A stretch of 49,020 nt of DNA from an uncultured Pseudomonadota bacterium (GTDB taxonomy: Bacteria > Myxococcota_A > UBA796 > SXON01). A model generated the notes under the pieces. That model was not told where the DNA came from. It saw nothing but the letters and a program-made list of their open reading frames with translations, and ran no database searches. Below are positions 15,092 through 23,901 of the stretch, in pieces (within the stretch, counting starts at the first letter, position 1; each line of letters starts with the position of its first letter). A program made the translations under genes and the position numbers. Where the stretch lies: positions 1 through 49,020 of the forward strand of contig CAISIK010000093.1 of assembly GCA_903885375.1 (NCBI GenBank), written 5' to 3'.

Positions 15092-16096
15092 CTATCGGGC
15101 GCCGAGGTCGAGCCCCTCGAGGGTGAAGGCGTTGTCCTCGTCATCGAGCCAGGCGTCGAAGGCCGGGGCGTAGCTCTGCACGCGGATGGTGCCGGCCGCC
15201 ACATCCACCTCCATGAGGCGGATGCGCCCCATGCCGCCGCCGTCGTCGCCCTGGTAGTTGGCGAAGAGCGCGGCCACCTCCTGCCCGGCGCTGCCGACCT
15301 GGAGCTGGTGCGCGGCCATGGGGCTCGTGTAGTGGCCGTTCACGACGAGGGTGGCGCCCGCCGCGGGCTCCATCACCTCCGACCAGATGAGCTCGCCCTG
15401 GCCCTGGAGAGAACCGCTGGGCTGGAGGTAGGCGTGCGTCGTCACGATGACGCGATGGTGCGGGTGCGCCGCGACGACCCCGGCCGCCCAGACGAGCTGC
15501 TCGGGCGTCTGCGTCCACGACAGCGAGAGCACGAGCCAGTCCACGCCGCCGGCGGCGAAGGTGTGCCAGGCGTCGTCCATCCGTTCGGGGTCGAGGGTGT
15601 CGCCGAAGCCGGGCAGGGTGGACTGCGCCGAGCGCGGGAAGGCCTCGTTGAAGTGGCTGGTGTCGCTGCCGCTCATGTCGTGGTTTCCCACCGCGAGCGC
15701 GTAGGGCACCACGCCGTCGAGCCGGCGCCACGCCGCCTCGGCCACCGCCCACTCCTCGGGCAGGTCGTCCTGCACGATGTCGCCCTCGCCCAGCACGAAG
15801 GCCACGTTGAGCTCCTCGGCGTGGTCCGCGATCCAGGCAAAGGTCTCGTCGAACACCTCCGGCCAGACGGCGGGCAGGAACTGGGTGTCGGGCACGGCGA
15901 CGATCGTGAACACCTCGGGCTCGGGTGGTTCGCCGGTGTCGGTGTCCGCGGCGGTGTCCGCAGCGGTGTCGGGCGCGGTGTCGAGCGCGGGGGCGGTGTT
16001 CGCCGCCGAGTCGGCCGCGGCCGGATCGCCCCCGAGGGTGATGCTCCCCGCCGGGGTGCAAGCGGCGAGGAGGAGGGGAACGCCGAGCAGGGGCAT
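15092..16096 (-). CDS. Secreted metallophosphoesterase lipoprotein
   Basis: This 334-residue protein has a lipoprotein signal (MPLLGVPLLLAAC), then an Asp/Thr/Ala-rich linker (about 28-60), then a calcineurin-like phosphoesterase domain. Metal-binding motifs are visible in order: AVPDTQ, GEGDIVQD, GNHDMSGSD, TTHAYLQ and NGHYTS, matching the D-x-[QH], GD, GNHD, H and GHxH set of the fold. It should sit on an envelope face and hydrolyse phosphomonoesters or diesters; the substrate is unknown. ATG 16096 starts directly on the hydrophobic segment; a longer frame upstream is Arg-rich and was rejected. It is divergent from the following membrane protein (73-base gap). Confidence 0.85.
   Translation of the reverse strand: MPLLGVPLLLAACTPAGSITLGGDPAAADSAANTAPALDTAPDTAADTAADTDTGEPPEPEVFTIVAVPDTQFLPAVWPEVFDETFAWIADHAEELNVAFVLGEGDIVQDDLPEEWAVAEAAWRRLDGVVPYALAVGNHDMSGSDTSHFNEAFPRSAQSTLPGFGDTLDPERMDDAWHTFAAGGVDWLVLSLSWTQTPEQLVWAAGVVAAHPHHRVIVTTHAYLQPSGSLQGQGELIWSEVMEPAAGATLVVNGHYTSPMAAHQLQVGSAGQEVAALFANYQGDDGGGMGRIRLMEVDVAAGTIRVQSYAPAFDAWLDDEDNAFTLEGLDLGAR
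15939..15986. repeat. 12-base tandem repeat coding the Asp/Thr-rich lipoprotein linker
   Basis: Four imperfect copies of a GCGGTGTCCGCA-like unit lie in frame inside the metallophosphoesterase gene and encode repeated Ala-Ala-Asp-Thr. Such linkers are common behind lipobox cysteines in Myxococcota; copy number may vary between strains. Confidence 0.6.
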
Positions 16097-16169
16097 CGGG
16101 AGAGTGTGCCATGGAACGGCCGGGGACGGCGACCGTCGGGGCCGCCCCCGCCCCACGAAACGTGCCATC

Positions 16170-17501
16170 ATGCCGCCCGTGTCGCACGCCCCCAGCCCGC
16201 AGCGCATCACCCTCGCAGCCCTGGTGAGCCTCCTCGTGGTGATGCTCATCTCCTGGAGTGCACCGGAGTCCGTGGCGTACGGCTGGGGAACCCCCGTGGT
16301 CGTGGGCGCCGGCGGCCTGATCTGGAACCGCCTGGCCTCCGTGCGCCAGCTCGCCCGCTCGCTTGACACGGCGATGGCGCTCCTCATCCTCGCACCCGCG
16401 ATCGCGGCCCGCCAGCAGGCCACCCTCCTCGCGGAGTGGCAGCTCAGCGTGTACCCCGCGCACCAGATGCTCGAGGGCGTCCTGGCCTACTGCGCGCAGG
16501 CGACCGCCGACACGGCGCCGCTCCTCGCCGCGGGCACGGTGGGCTACCTCGTGCTCGGCGGGCGCGCGGCGAGCCCGGGACTCGGTGTCCTGCTCGCCGC
16601 CGCGGCGGCGTCGGCCGGGTGCAGCGGCGCGCTGTTCGCGGCGCGGGAGGCGGCCGCCTCCGGGGAGTACACCCAGGTGGCCACGCTGGTGCGCGGCGTG
16701 CCGTGGACCGGCTTCCTCGTGATCCCCGGCGCCATGCTCGGCGTGGCCTTCCAGGGCGGACGCTCCCGCTGGAGCGTGGGCCGGGCCCTCTGGCTCGTGC
16801 TGGCCGGCGCGGCCGGCGTGTACACCGGCAACACCCCGCTGGCGCAGCTCCTGGAAACGGTGGTGGTGCCCAGCACCGATGTCCTCGTGCCGGAGGGCCC
16901 CATCGGCCCCACGACCACGCTGGCCGCCGTGACGGGCGAACCCGCCGTGATCGACCGCGTCTTCCGGGAGCGCGGCCACTACTACCAGGCCGTTCCCGTG
17001 TGGCCGTGCGTGGACGGCGATCGCGGCTGGGCCCACACCCTGCGCCGCAGCGCTACCCTGGCCCTCCCGGCTTCCGCGACGGTCGGCCAGCTCGATGCCG
17101 CCGCCGACCGGTTCATGGTCTGGACCACGCACCGGCTGGCCCTCGTGGGCCGCACCGAGCCGGCGCCGAAGGGCCCGGTGGCGGCGCTGCTCGCGTGGCC
17201 CACCGCCGCGCTCCTGCTCGACCGCCCGCCCCAGGACGCCACCGCCCTCCGTGTGGGCGCCGAGGGCATCCACCTCATCGGCCGGGCCCGACCCGCCGGC
17301 CGCGGATGCGCGCTCGTGCCCGACGACGACGCTACGGTAGATGCGGTGTGGCACGCCGTGCGCGCGCTGACCGCGCCGGCCGGCCCCTGCGAGGGGATCG
17401 CGCTGGTGCCGGCGGTGCACCGGCCCGCCGTTCGCGCCAGCCGCGATGCGCTCCTGACCCTCGGGTGCCCCGCCCACGCGACTACGCCGGGAGCGCGCTG
17501 A
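16170..17501 (+). CDS. Polytopic membrane protein of unknown function with soluble C-terminal half
   Basis: This 443-residue protein has about six hydrophobic segments in residues 10-225 (for example LAALVSLLVVMLISW, APLLAAGTVGYLVLGG, LWLVLAGAAGVYTG) and a soluble C-terminal half of about 210 residues. That half looks like two related alpha/beta units: one near LPASATVGQLDAAADRFMVW, the other near DDATVDAVWHAVRAL. This arrangement resembles ExbD-like periplasmic domains but I cannot confirm it. ATG 16170 was chosen; a GTG four codons later is also possible. No partner genes of a transport system are next to it. The family was not recognised. Confidence 0.65.
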   Translation: MPPVSHAPSPQRITLAALVSLLVVMLISWSAPESVAYGWGTPVVVGAGGLIWNRLASVRQLARSLDTAMALLILAPAIAARQQATLLAEWQLSVYPAHQMLEGVLAYCAQATADTAPLLAAGTVGYLVLGGRAASPGLGVLLAAAAASAGCSGALFAAREAAASGEYTQVATLVRGVPWTGFLVIPGAMLGVAFQGGRSRWSVGRALWLVLAGAAGVYTGNTPLAQLLETVVVPSTDVLVPEGPIGPTTTLAAVTGEPAVIDRVFRERGHYYQAVPVWPCVDGDRGWAHTLRRSATLALPASATVGQLDAAADRFMVWTTHRLALVGRTEPAPKGPVAALLAWPTAALLLDRPPQDATALRVGAEGIHLIGRARPAGRGCALVPDDDATVDAVWHAVRALTAPAGPCEGIALVPAVHRPAVRASRDALLTLGCPAHATTPGAR

Positions 17502-17610
17502 GCGGCTTGCCCCCCGGCCGCGCTGCAAACCGCGGCGACGCCCCGCCGACCCCGCTGCCGGTCGCGGCGGTTTGCCCCGAAGCCCTCCCACCTCGCGTTA
17601 GTACGGCCGC

Positions 17611-20004
17611 ATGCTCCTGCTCCTCGGGCTCCTCGGCTGCCCCACGGGCGAATACGCCCGGCTCTACCACACCGAGGCGGTGGCCCCCTCGCTCACCGCG
17701 GATGAGGTGGCTGCGCTCGAGGTGATGGGCCCCACGGTCATCGATCGGGGCGTGAACTTCGCGGTGTACGCCGCCGCGGCGGAGCGTCTGGAGCTCCTGC
17801 TCTTCGCCGACGCCGACGATGAGTCGCCCGTGCAGCGCTTCCCGATGGAACGTTTCGGCGAGGTATGGAACCTGTACGTGGAGGGCGTGGGTCCCGGGCA
17901 GCTCTACGGGCTGGTGGCGTGGGGCTCGAACTGGCCGTGGACCCCCGATTGGGTGTGCGGGCAGCACGATGGCTTCGTCGCCGACGTGGATGCGCTCGGC
18001 GCCCGGTTCAACCCCAACAAGCTCCTCACCGACCCCTGGTCGAAGGCGCTCACCCGCGACCACGACTGGGCCCGCGGCTCGGCCGGCACCGGCGAGCGCG
18101 CGCGGGATGCCTGCACCTGGGGCGCGAGCGCCAAGAGCATCGTGATGGCGAGCGACTACGCGTGGACCGACCACGAGTCCACCTGGCGCGAGGCCCGGTC
18201 GGCGCGCACGCTCGCCGGTCATGCGGCCACCGATCTCGTGCTCTACGAGGTGCATCCCAAGGGTTTTACCGCCAACGGCGTGGCCGGCGTGGACCACCCG
18301 GGCACCTACCGGGGCGTGGGCGAGTACGCGGGCTACCTGCGCGACCTCGGCGTGACCGCCGTGGAGTTCCTGCCCATCCACGAGAAGCCGGCCGACGGCG
18401 GCTACTGGGGCTACAACAACATCAACTTCTTCGCGCCGGAGCTCACCTTCTCCGCCGACTACGTGATGGGGCGCGAGCCCGCCGCGGTGGTGGACGAGTT
18501 CAAGTGGATGGTGGACCAGCTCCACCAGGCCGGCATCGAGGTGGTGCTCGACGTGGTGTACAACCACACCGGCGAGGGCGGCCTCTGGCGCGACCGCGTG
18601 TACACCGACTCCGTGCTCGGCGCCGACGCCTCCTACAACCTCGACACCACCGAGGCCGCCACCGTCTACAACATGCGCGGGCTCGACAACAACGCCTACT
18701 ACGCCCTGTCGGAGGACCGCGAGGGCTACTGGAACAACACGGGCGTGGGCAACCAGACGCGCCCCAACCACACCCCCGTTCGCCGCCTCATCCTCGACTC
18801 GCTCCACTACATGGTGGAGGAGCTGCACGTGGATGGCTTCCGCTTCGATCTGGCCGGCATCCTCGGCGAGAAGGACGGCGACTACAACAACTGGGACGAC
18901 CCGGCGAACACCGTCCTCGGCGACATCATCGACGACCCGGTGCTCCTCGCCCACGACACCCGCATCATCGCCGAGCCGTGGACCGCCGGGGGAAACTACA
19001 CCTCCATCGGCGGCTTCCCGCCCTCCTCGGAGGACCCGGAGGTGGGCTGGGGCGAGTGGAACGCGAGCTTCCGCGACTGGTGGCGCAGCATCCAGAACAA
19101 CGACGACTGGACGCTGAGCTCCTCGGAGAACGGCATCGATGGCGGCGGCACCCTCACCGGGAGCGAGGCCCGCTACGGCGCCAACGGCCGGCGCCCCTAC
19201 CACTCGGTCAACTTCGTGACCGCGCACGACGGGTTCACGATGTACGACCTCCTCTCCTACGACGAGAAGGCCAACTTCTGCGGCCCCCTGAACCCCACCT
19301 GCTGCACCAACGCGGCCTCCCCGTGGTGCGACACCGAGAGCGGCGAGGAGAACAACCGTTCGCGCGACTGGGGCGTGGATGCCGAAGGCTTCAAGCGCCA
19401 GATCATGCGCAACCTCTACGTGGGCATGATGGTGTCGGCCGGCACGCCGATGATCCTCGGCGGCGATGAGTGGCTCCGTACGCAGTACGGCAACAACAAC
19501 GCCTACAGCACGGCCGCCGACAACGAGTGGAACTGGTTCCGGTGGGGGGAGTGGCAGGCGCGCGATGAACGCTGGCGCATGCACGACTTCGTCTCGCACA
19601 TGATCCGCTTCCGGCTCGACCACACCTACGCCTTCTCGCCCGACACCTACGGCGGCGGCATGCCGATCTCCTGGCACGCTCCCGGCGGGGGCAGCCCGGA
19701 CTGGGGCTCGCGGCAGTTGATGGTGAAGTGGGAGGACGACGGCACGCCGAACCAGGCGTGGTCAGGCAAGCCGGCGCTGCTCATGCTCCTGAACATGGAA
19801 CGATACGACGTGAGCTTCACGCTGCCCGCCGGCTCGTGGGCCCGCGCGGTCGACACGCAAGAGCACTTCGACGGCGATGACTGGCTGGCCAGCGAGGGTC
19901 GTTCGTTGCGCGAGTCCGCCAACTGGGACGACGCGGGCACGCTCGTGTCGGGCGCCTACGGCGTTCCCGGCACCACGATCGTGCTGCTCGAGGAGGCGCC
20001 GTGA
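17611..20004 (+). CDS. Secreted glycogen-debranching/isoamylase-type GH13 lipoprotein
   Basis: This 797-residue protein starts with a minimal lipoprotein signal (MLLLLGLLGC). A CBM48-like beta domain follows (about 40-130, with GVNFAVYAAAAERLELLLF), then a GH13 catalytic barrel. The four conserved regions are present: DVVYNH, DGFRFDLAG (nucleophile Asp), IIAEPW (acid Glu) and FVTAHDG. ELHVDGFRFD, GYWGYNN and GGDEWLRTQYGNNN are typical of isoamylase/GlgX-type debranching enzymes, which cut alpha-1,6 branches of glycogen or amylopectin. Unlike cytoplasmic GlgX it is a lipoprotein and should act on external polysaccharide at the cell surface or in the periplasm. The next gene overlaps its stop (GTGA), linking it to an outer-membrane barrel. 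Confidence 0.9.
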   Translation: MLLLLGLLGCPTGEYARLYHTEAVAPSLTADEVAALEVMGPTVIDRGVNFAVYAAAAERLELLLFADADDESPVQRFPMERFGEVWNLYVEGVGPGQLYGLVAWGSNWPWTPDWVCGQHDGFVADVDALGARFNPNKLLTDPWSKALTRDHDWARGSAGTGERARDACTWGASAKSIVMASDYAWTDHESTWREARSARTLAGHAATDLVLYEVHPKGFTANGVAGVDHPGTYRGVGEYAGYLRDLGVTAVEFLPIHEKPADGGYWGYNNINFFAPELTFSADYVMGREPAAVVDEFKWMVDQLHQAGIEVVLDVVYNHTGEGGLWRDRVYTDSVLGADASYNLDTTEAATVYNMRGLDNNAYYALSEDREGYWNNTGVGNQTRPNHTPVRRLILDSLHYMVEELHVDGFRFDLAGILGEKDGDYNNWDDPANTVLGDIIDDPVLLAHDTRIIAEPWTAGGNYTSIGGFPPSSEDPEVGWGEWNASFRDWWRSIQNNDDWTLSSSENGIDGGGTLTGSEARYGANGRRPYHSVNFVTAHDGFTMYDLLSYDEKANFCGPLNPTCCTNAASPWCDTESGEENNRSRDWGVDAEGFKRQIMRNLYVGMMVSAGTPMILGGDEWLRTQYGNNNAYSTAADNEWNWFRWGEWQARDERWRMHDFVSHMIRFRLDHTYAFSPDTYGGGMPISWHAPGGGSPDWGSRQLMVKWEDDGTPNQAWSGKPALLMLLNMERYDVSFTLPAGSWARAVDTQEHFDGDDWLASEGRSLRESANWDDAGTLVSGAYGVPGTTIVLLEEAP

Positions 20005-21440
20005 TCCTCCTCGTGAGTCTCGCGCTCGCCGCCGACGTGGGCGGCTACGTGCGCGTGATGACGCGGCCCGACCTCGAAGGGGGCGATGGGCGGCTCGGCT
20101 ACTGGAACCTCTACGGGCGGCTCCTCAACGAGGGCCCCTACGCCGCGCTGGAGCTCCGCCAGGACATCCTCGACCAGAAGCCCGGCACGCTCCAACCCTG
20201 GACCGACGTGCACGCGAAGATCGAGGGCGGCACCGTGGCCAACGCCGATGCCGGCGGCGGCTCGCTGGCCTGGATGAAGCTCTCGCAGGTGTACGTGCAG
20301 GCCGGCAACATCGGCCTTCGCGACGTGACCTGGCGCCTCGGCACGCTGGAGCAGAACTACGGCGACCTCGGGCTGTACGACATGAAGCCCACGCTGCTCC
20401 TCGCCGACACCCTCGGGGCGCAGGGCCGCTACCGCAGCGATCGGCTCGAGATCACCGCCGGCCTCGGCGATGCGGGCTGGTCGATGAAGCCCGACCAGTA
20501 CAACACCATCTTCACCGGTGCGCTCTCCGCCCGGGTCAACCTCGCCGACCACTTCGAGGTGGGCGTGGGCGCGCAGGGCTACCTGGAGCCGATGGTGCTG
20601 GGCAACCAGAACGCGCCCCACACCACGCCGGGCCTCACCTACGAGGACTGGGTGCGCGGGCAGGTGGTGGAGTCCTGGGTGCAGGACCACCCCGGTCAGC
20701 TCAGCGAGTTCCCCAACCCCGAGCCCACCGGGGCGGAGTCCGGCAAGGCGGTGGCGTACCTCGGCGGGGGCGGCTTCGGACCGTGGCGGTGGAGCACGGT
20801 GTACGCGAGCTACGCGCAGCTCCACCCGCGCGGCTTCGTGGAGGAGACCTACGAGGGGGAGACGGTGGCGCTCTACGTGGGCGGGCTCACCGACGAGCGC
20901 ACGCAGCTCTTCGTGGGGACGGAAACGCAGCTCGCCCTGGTGCCCGACCGCTGGGACCTGGTGCTCGCCGGCCTCTACGGCGACAACCGCGACGCCGACA
21001 ACGACATCACCCCCAGCGACGACGACCGCACCTTCATGTCGGCGGTGGTGCGCACGCAGGTGTACGTGTCGCCGGTGGTGCACCTGCTCGTGGAGTCGAG
21101 CCTCGCGGAGGAGGTGTCGCACAACGGCAACACCTACCGGAACCACAAGGACAGCATCTTCGCCTCCACCGACGGCGCGGCCGACGGCGATGGGCTCGAA
21201 GTGGGCGATAGCGACACGCGGGTCACCTGGCAGGGCAAGGGCGGCATCGTGCTCAACCCGCTCGGCCCCGGCATCTACACCCGCCCCAGCCTCCGGCTCC
21301 TGTACGGCGTGCAGTACAGCACCCAGAACAACGCCTTCGGCAACAGCTTCGTGGAAACCCTCGACCAGTACAACGACTTCGGCAACGTGGAGCGTCACTG
21401 GCACAACGTGGTGGCGCTGGAGACCGAAGCATGGTTCTGA
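20001..21440 (+). CDS. Predicted outer-membrane beta-barrel, possible oligosaccharide porin
   Basis: This 479-residue protein has a short signal peptide (MILLVSLALAAD) and then alternating hydrophobic/polar strands with aromatic girdles (GGYVRVMTRP, WRLGTLEQNYGDLG, VGVGAQGYLEPM, WSTVYASYAQL, SVVVRTQVYV-like strands). It ends ETEAWF; a C-terminal aromatic residue is the usual BAM-recognition sign of outer-membrane proteins. It is probably a porin of about 16 strands. Position between a debranching enzyme and an amylase suggests that it admits maltodextrins, as LamB does, though no LamB motif was recognised. The GTG start overlaps the upstream stop by four bases, and the next gene starts inside its last codons. 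Confidence 0.75.
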   Translation: MILLVSLALAADVGGYVRVMTRPDLEGGDGRLGYWNLYGRLLNEGPYAALELRQDILDQKPGTLQPWTDVHAKIEGGTVANADAGGGSLAWMKLSQVYVQAGNIGLRDVTWRLGTLEQNYGDLGLYDMKPTLLLADTLGAQGRYRSDRLEITAGLGDAGWSMKPDQYNTIFTGALSARVNLADHFEVGVGAQGYLEPMVLGNQNAPHTTPGLTYEDWVRGQVVESWVQDHPGQLSEFPNPEPTGAESGKAVAYLGGGGFGPWRWSTVYASYAQLHPRGFVEETYEGETVALYVGGLTDERTQLFVGTETQLALVPDRWDLVLAGLYGDNRDADNDITPSDDDRTFMSAVVRTQVYVSPVVHLLVESSLAEEVSHNGNTYRNHKDSIFASTDGAADGDGLEVGDSDTRVTWQGKGGIVLNPLGPGIYTRPSLRLLYGVQYSTQNNAFGNSFVETLDQYNDFGNVERHWHNVVALETEAWF

Positions 21441-21952
21441 TCCTCCTCGCCCTCGCCTGCCTCAAGCCCACGCCCCCCGTGGAGGCCGGCGGTGGGCGCC
21501 CGCTCCTCGTGGTGAACGTGCTCGACGCCGCGAGCGATGCCCCGGCGGTGGACGCTCCCGAACGCTTCGACGGTGCCGTGCTCGACGCCGTGAGCCGCCG
21601 CAAGCTGGTGCCCGTCCTGCTCCAGTCGGAAGGCGAGCTGGCAGGCGTCCAGGGCAGCCGGGAGACCGGCCCGCGGCTCCTCGCGCTGGCCCCCGCCGCG
21701 GCCGGCGCCCCGCTGCTCCTCGTGGAGACCCGCCCCGTCTACTACTCCGAGCTCAACGGGCAGTACCGGTGGACGGTGGGGGTGGTCCTCACCCTCCAGG
21801 GCGCCGCCACCCCCGCCACACGCAGCTTCGATGTGCCCGTTTTCCTGCAGTACCACCACCAGCGCGAGGCCGATGCGGTCGATGCGGCCGCGCCCGTCGT
21901 GGCGCGCAAGGTGGGCGAGGTGCTCGACGGGTGGTTGGGCGGCGGGGGGTGA
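21431..21952 (+). CDS. Small lipoprotein of the alpha-glucan locus, unknown function
   Basis: This 173-residue protein starts with a minimal lipoprotein signal (MVLILLALAC) and starts 10 bases before the end of the barrel gene. It has an alpha/beta pattern: LLVVNVLDA, LDAVSRRKLVPVLL, LLLVETRPVYY, WTVGVVLTLQG, FDVPVFLQY, and a final helix VVARKVGEVLDGWL. This resembles envelope assembly lipoproteins in outline, but no family was recognised. It might help barrel insertion or sugar binding. The end is unusual: six G residues directly before the TGA, with the amylase frame entered by a -1 shift there, so a fused lipoprotein-amylase is possible (see findings). Confidence 0.75.
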   Translation: MVLILLALACLKPTPPVEAGGGRPLLVVNVLDAASDAPAVDAPERFDGAVLDAVSRRKLVPVLLQSEGELAGVQGSRETGPRLLALAPAAAGAPLLLVETRPVYYSELNGQYRWTVGVVLTLQGAATPATRSFDVPVFLQYHHQREADAVDAAAPVVARKVGEVLDGWLGGGG

Positions 21953-23505
21953 TCTACTTCCTGCTCGTGGACCGGTTCGCCAACGGCGACCCGACCAACG
22001 ACGGCGCGGTGAACCCCGCCGATCCGCAGGCCTTCCACGGGGGCGACCTCGCCGGGCTCACCGCCCACCTCGACGCGCTGTCGGAGCTGGGCGTGGACAC
22101 GCTCTGGCTCGCCCCCATCGCAGAGATGCGCGACACCCCGTTCTACGGCCACGGCGCCTTCCACGGCTACTGGACGCGGGCGCTCGATGCGCTCGAGCCC
22201 CGCTTCGGCACCCCGGCCGACCTCGCGGCGCTCACCGGGCAGCTCCGCGAGCGCCACATCGGCCTCGTGCTCGACATGGTCTACAACCACGTGGCCCCGG
22301 AGCACCCCTGGATGACGGAACGCCCCGCGTGGTTCCACGGCGCCGGCCCCATCCAGGATTGGCACGACCCCGTGGAGGTCGTCACCCACGACGTTCACGG
22401 CCTCCCCGACCTCGCGGTGGAGCGGGAGGAGGTCTTCGACTACCTCCGCGGCGCCTCCTCGCACTGGCTGCGCACCGCCGGCCCCGTGGCCTTCCGGCTC
22501 GATGCGGTGCGCCACCTCGACCCGGTCTTCCTCACCCGGATGGGCAGGGAGCTCCGGGCCGAGGCGGGCCCCGGCTTCCAGCTCTGGGGTGAAGTTTTCG
22601 ACGGCAACGTGGCCACCGTACTGGCCACCCGCGAGGCCGCCGGTCTCGATGCCGTCTTCGACTTCCCGCTCCACTACGCCCTCGCCGACGTCGTCTGCGA
22701 CGATGCGCCGGCCGTGGCCATCCCGGCCATCCTCGACCGCACCGCCCACCTCCCCCCCGACACCTTCATCACCTTTCTCGACAACCACGACACCGCCCGC
22801 ATCACCACGCGCTGCCACGACGACGCCCACCGCGTGGACCTCGCGCTGGAGCTCCTCTTCGCCCTGCGCGGCCGCCCGATGATCACGTGGGGCACCGAGT
22901 GGGGCGCGCAGGGCGCCGGCGAGCCCGACAACCGCGCCGACATGCGCTGGGCGCCCGCCGAGGGCGCCGAGCAGGATGCGTGGATGGCGCGGCTCGCGCT
23001 CCTGCGCACCCGGGCCGCGGAGCGGAAGGCCTCCCCGGCGTTGCGGGCGGGCCAGAGCCGCACGTTGGCCCTCGGACGGAGCTGGTTCGTGGTGGAGCGC
23101 CGGAGCGGGGAGGACGTGCGCTGGGTCGTCTACAACGGCGGCGACAGCGAACTGGAGTTCGCGGGCACCACCTTCGACGCCCGGTCGGTGCGCGTGCTCG
23201 ACCCGCGCGCCGACGCACCGGCGCTGCGGGCGCCGAGGGTGACGGCCGGCGTGGTGTTGATCACCGCCACCGGGGCTCCCGCGCTGGCGCCTGGCGATCG
23301 CCTCCGCCTCGTGGGCGGCGCGCCGCTCGTCGGGGACTGGGACCCCGCCCGCGGCCTCGATCTCCCCGCACGCGTGCGCCTCGAACCCATCGCGTACCAG
23401 TGGAAGCTCGCGGTCGTGCGAGCGGATGGCCGCGTGGAGTGGGCGCCGGGGGGCAACCAGGCGCAGCTTGGGGGGAGCGGGCACCTTCGTGTGCGCTGGG
23501 AGTAG
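21949..23505 (+). CDS. GH13 alpha-amylase with C-terminal CBM20-like starch-binding domain
   Basis: This 518-residue protein has the GH13 barrel from its very first residues (VIYFLLVDRFANGD). Conserved regions are DMVYNH, AFRLDAVRH (nucleophile Asp), LWGEVFD (acid Glu) and FLDNHD. A C-terminal beta domain is at about 365-420. The last 85 residues look like CBM20: GAPLVGDWDPARGL, then YQWKLAVVRADGRVEW and PGGNQ, which are typical starch-contacting motifs. GTG overlaps the upstream stop (GTGA). No signal peptide is present, and the first barrel strand begins at the start codon, so either the enzyme is cytoplasmic or it is made as an extension of the upstream lipoprotein. It is the last gene of the rightward arm. 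Confidence 0.88.
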   Translation: MIYFLLVDRFANGDPTNDGAVNPADPQAFHGGDLAGLTAHLDALSELGVDTLWLAPIAEMRDTPFYGHGAFHGYWTRALDALEPRFGTPADLAALTGQLRERHIGLVLDMVYNHVAPEHPWMTERPAWFHGAGPIQDWHDPVEVVTHDVHGLPDLAVEREEVFDYLRGASSHWLRTAGPVAFRLDAVRHLDPVFLTRMGRELRAEAGPGFQLWGEVFDGNVATVLATREAAGLDAVFDFPLHYALADVVCDDAPAVAIPAILDRTAHLPPDTFITFLDNHDTARITTRCHDDAHRVDLALELLFALRGRPMITWGTEWGAQGAGEPDNRADMRWAPAEGAEQDAWMARLALLRTRAAERKASPALRAGQSRTLALGRSWFVVERRSGEDVRWVVYNGGDSELEFAGTTFDARSVRVLDPRADAPALRAPRVTAGVVLITATGAPALAPGDRLRLVGGAPLVGDWDPARGLDLPARVRLEPIAYQWKLAVVRADGRVEWAPGGNQAQLGGSGHLRVRWE

Positions 23506-23799
23506 ACCTCTTCAGCCGGCTCGACGCGTCGCGGCTCCGGAGCCGGCCGGGCAGGACGCGGCGACACGGGGCGCGGGGTGGCGGTGCGGGCGGCGAGAGG
23601 GGTCGGTCGGGGACGGGACGAGACGACGGCGCCGGGGCCTGCCGGCGCAGTCCCGCCCTCCGTCGGCCCGAAGCGGGCCTCGGTCGGGCCGTACTGCACC
23701 GTCACCCACACGTCGAGGCCGGGGCGGACCGTCGGCACGACGGGTAGCGCGCCGCACACCGCCAGCCCGCGCTGGTCTGGCTGCACCGGCCTGACGGCG

Positions 23800-23816
23800 G
23801 TGGGCCGGGGGCCCAC
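23800..23816. terminator. Possible hairpin between convergent glucan operons
   Basis: A perfect 7-base stem GTGGGCC/GGCCCAC with a GGG loop lies in the gap between convergent genes. No T tract is seen on either strand, so terminator activity is uncertain. Confidence 0.3.
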
Positions 23817-23824
23817 GGAGGCGA

Positions 23825-23880
23825 CGGAGGCGGCCACGTTGGCCCCATCGGACCGCGGCGGAGGCGGCCACGGTGGCCCC
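23825..23880. repeat. Two direct 22-base repeats, 34-base period
   Basis: Copies at 23825-23846 and 23859-23880 differ at a single position (ACGTTGG versus ACGGTGG). They lie in non-coding sequence at the end of two operons. Confidence 0.55.
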
Positions 23881-23901
23881 GGTGGAGCGAGGGAGGGCCG
23901 C

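Larger units (their letters stand above)
23506..23901. other. Convergent gap without a supported gene; hairpin and direct repeats
   Basis: These 396 bases lie between two convergent operons. They hold a GTGGGCC-GGG-GGCCCAC hairpin (23800-23816), a 12-base GC palindrome near 23530, and two 22-base copies (23825-23846 and 23859-23880) of a CGGAGGCGGCCACG-type repeat differing at one base. A leftward frame over it encodes a Pro/Arg-rich sequence with one protein-like patch (VPTVRPGLDVWVTVQYG) but runs far into the amylase gene. It may be a gene remnant; I do not call a gene. Confidence 0.5.

Noticed and set aside
17482..19677. A 731-codon leftward frame antisense to the debranching enzyme
   Set aside because: It is a His/Val/Gly-rich shadow of the GH13 gene, with no recognised motif.
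20518..21948. N-terminal extension of the CBM20 amylase frame over the barrel and lipoprotein genes
   Set aside because: The extension is Arg/Thr/Pro-rich low-complexity sequence in a shifted frame over two genes; the GH13 barrel begins at the GTG at 21949.
23130..23837. A 235-codon leftward frame with a protein-like patch next to the glucoamylase gene
   Set aside because: It runs over 370 bases into the CBM20 end of the amylase gene and is mostly Pro/Arg-rich; kept only as a possible remnant.
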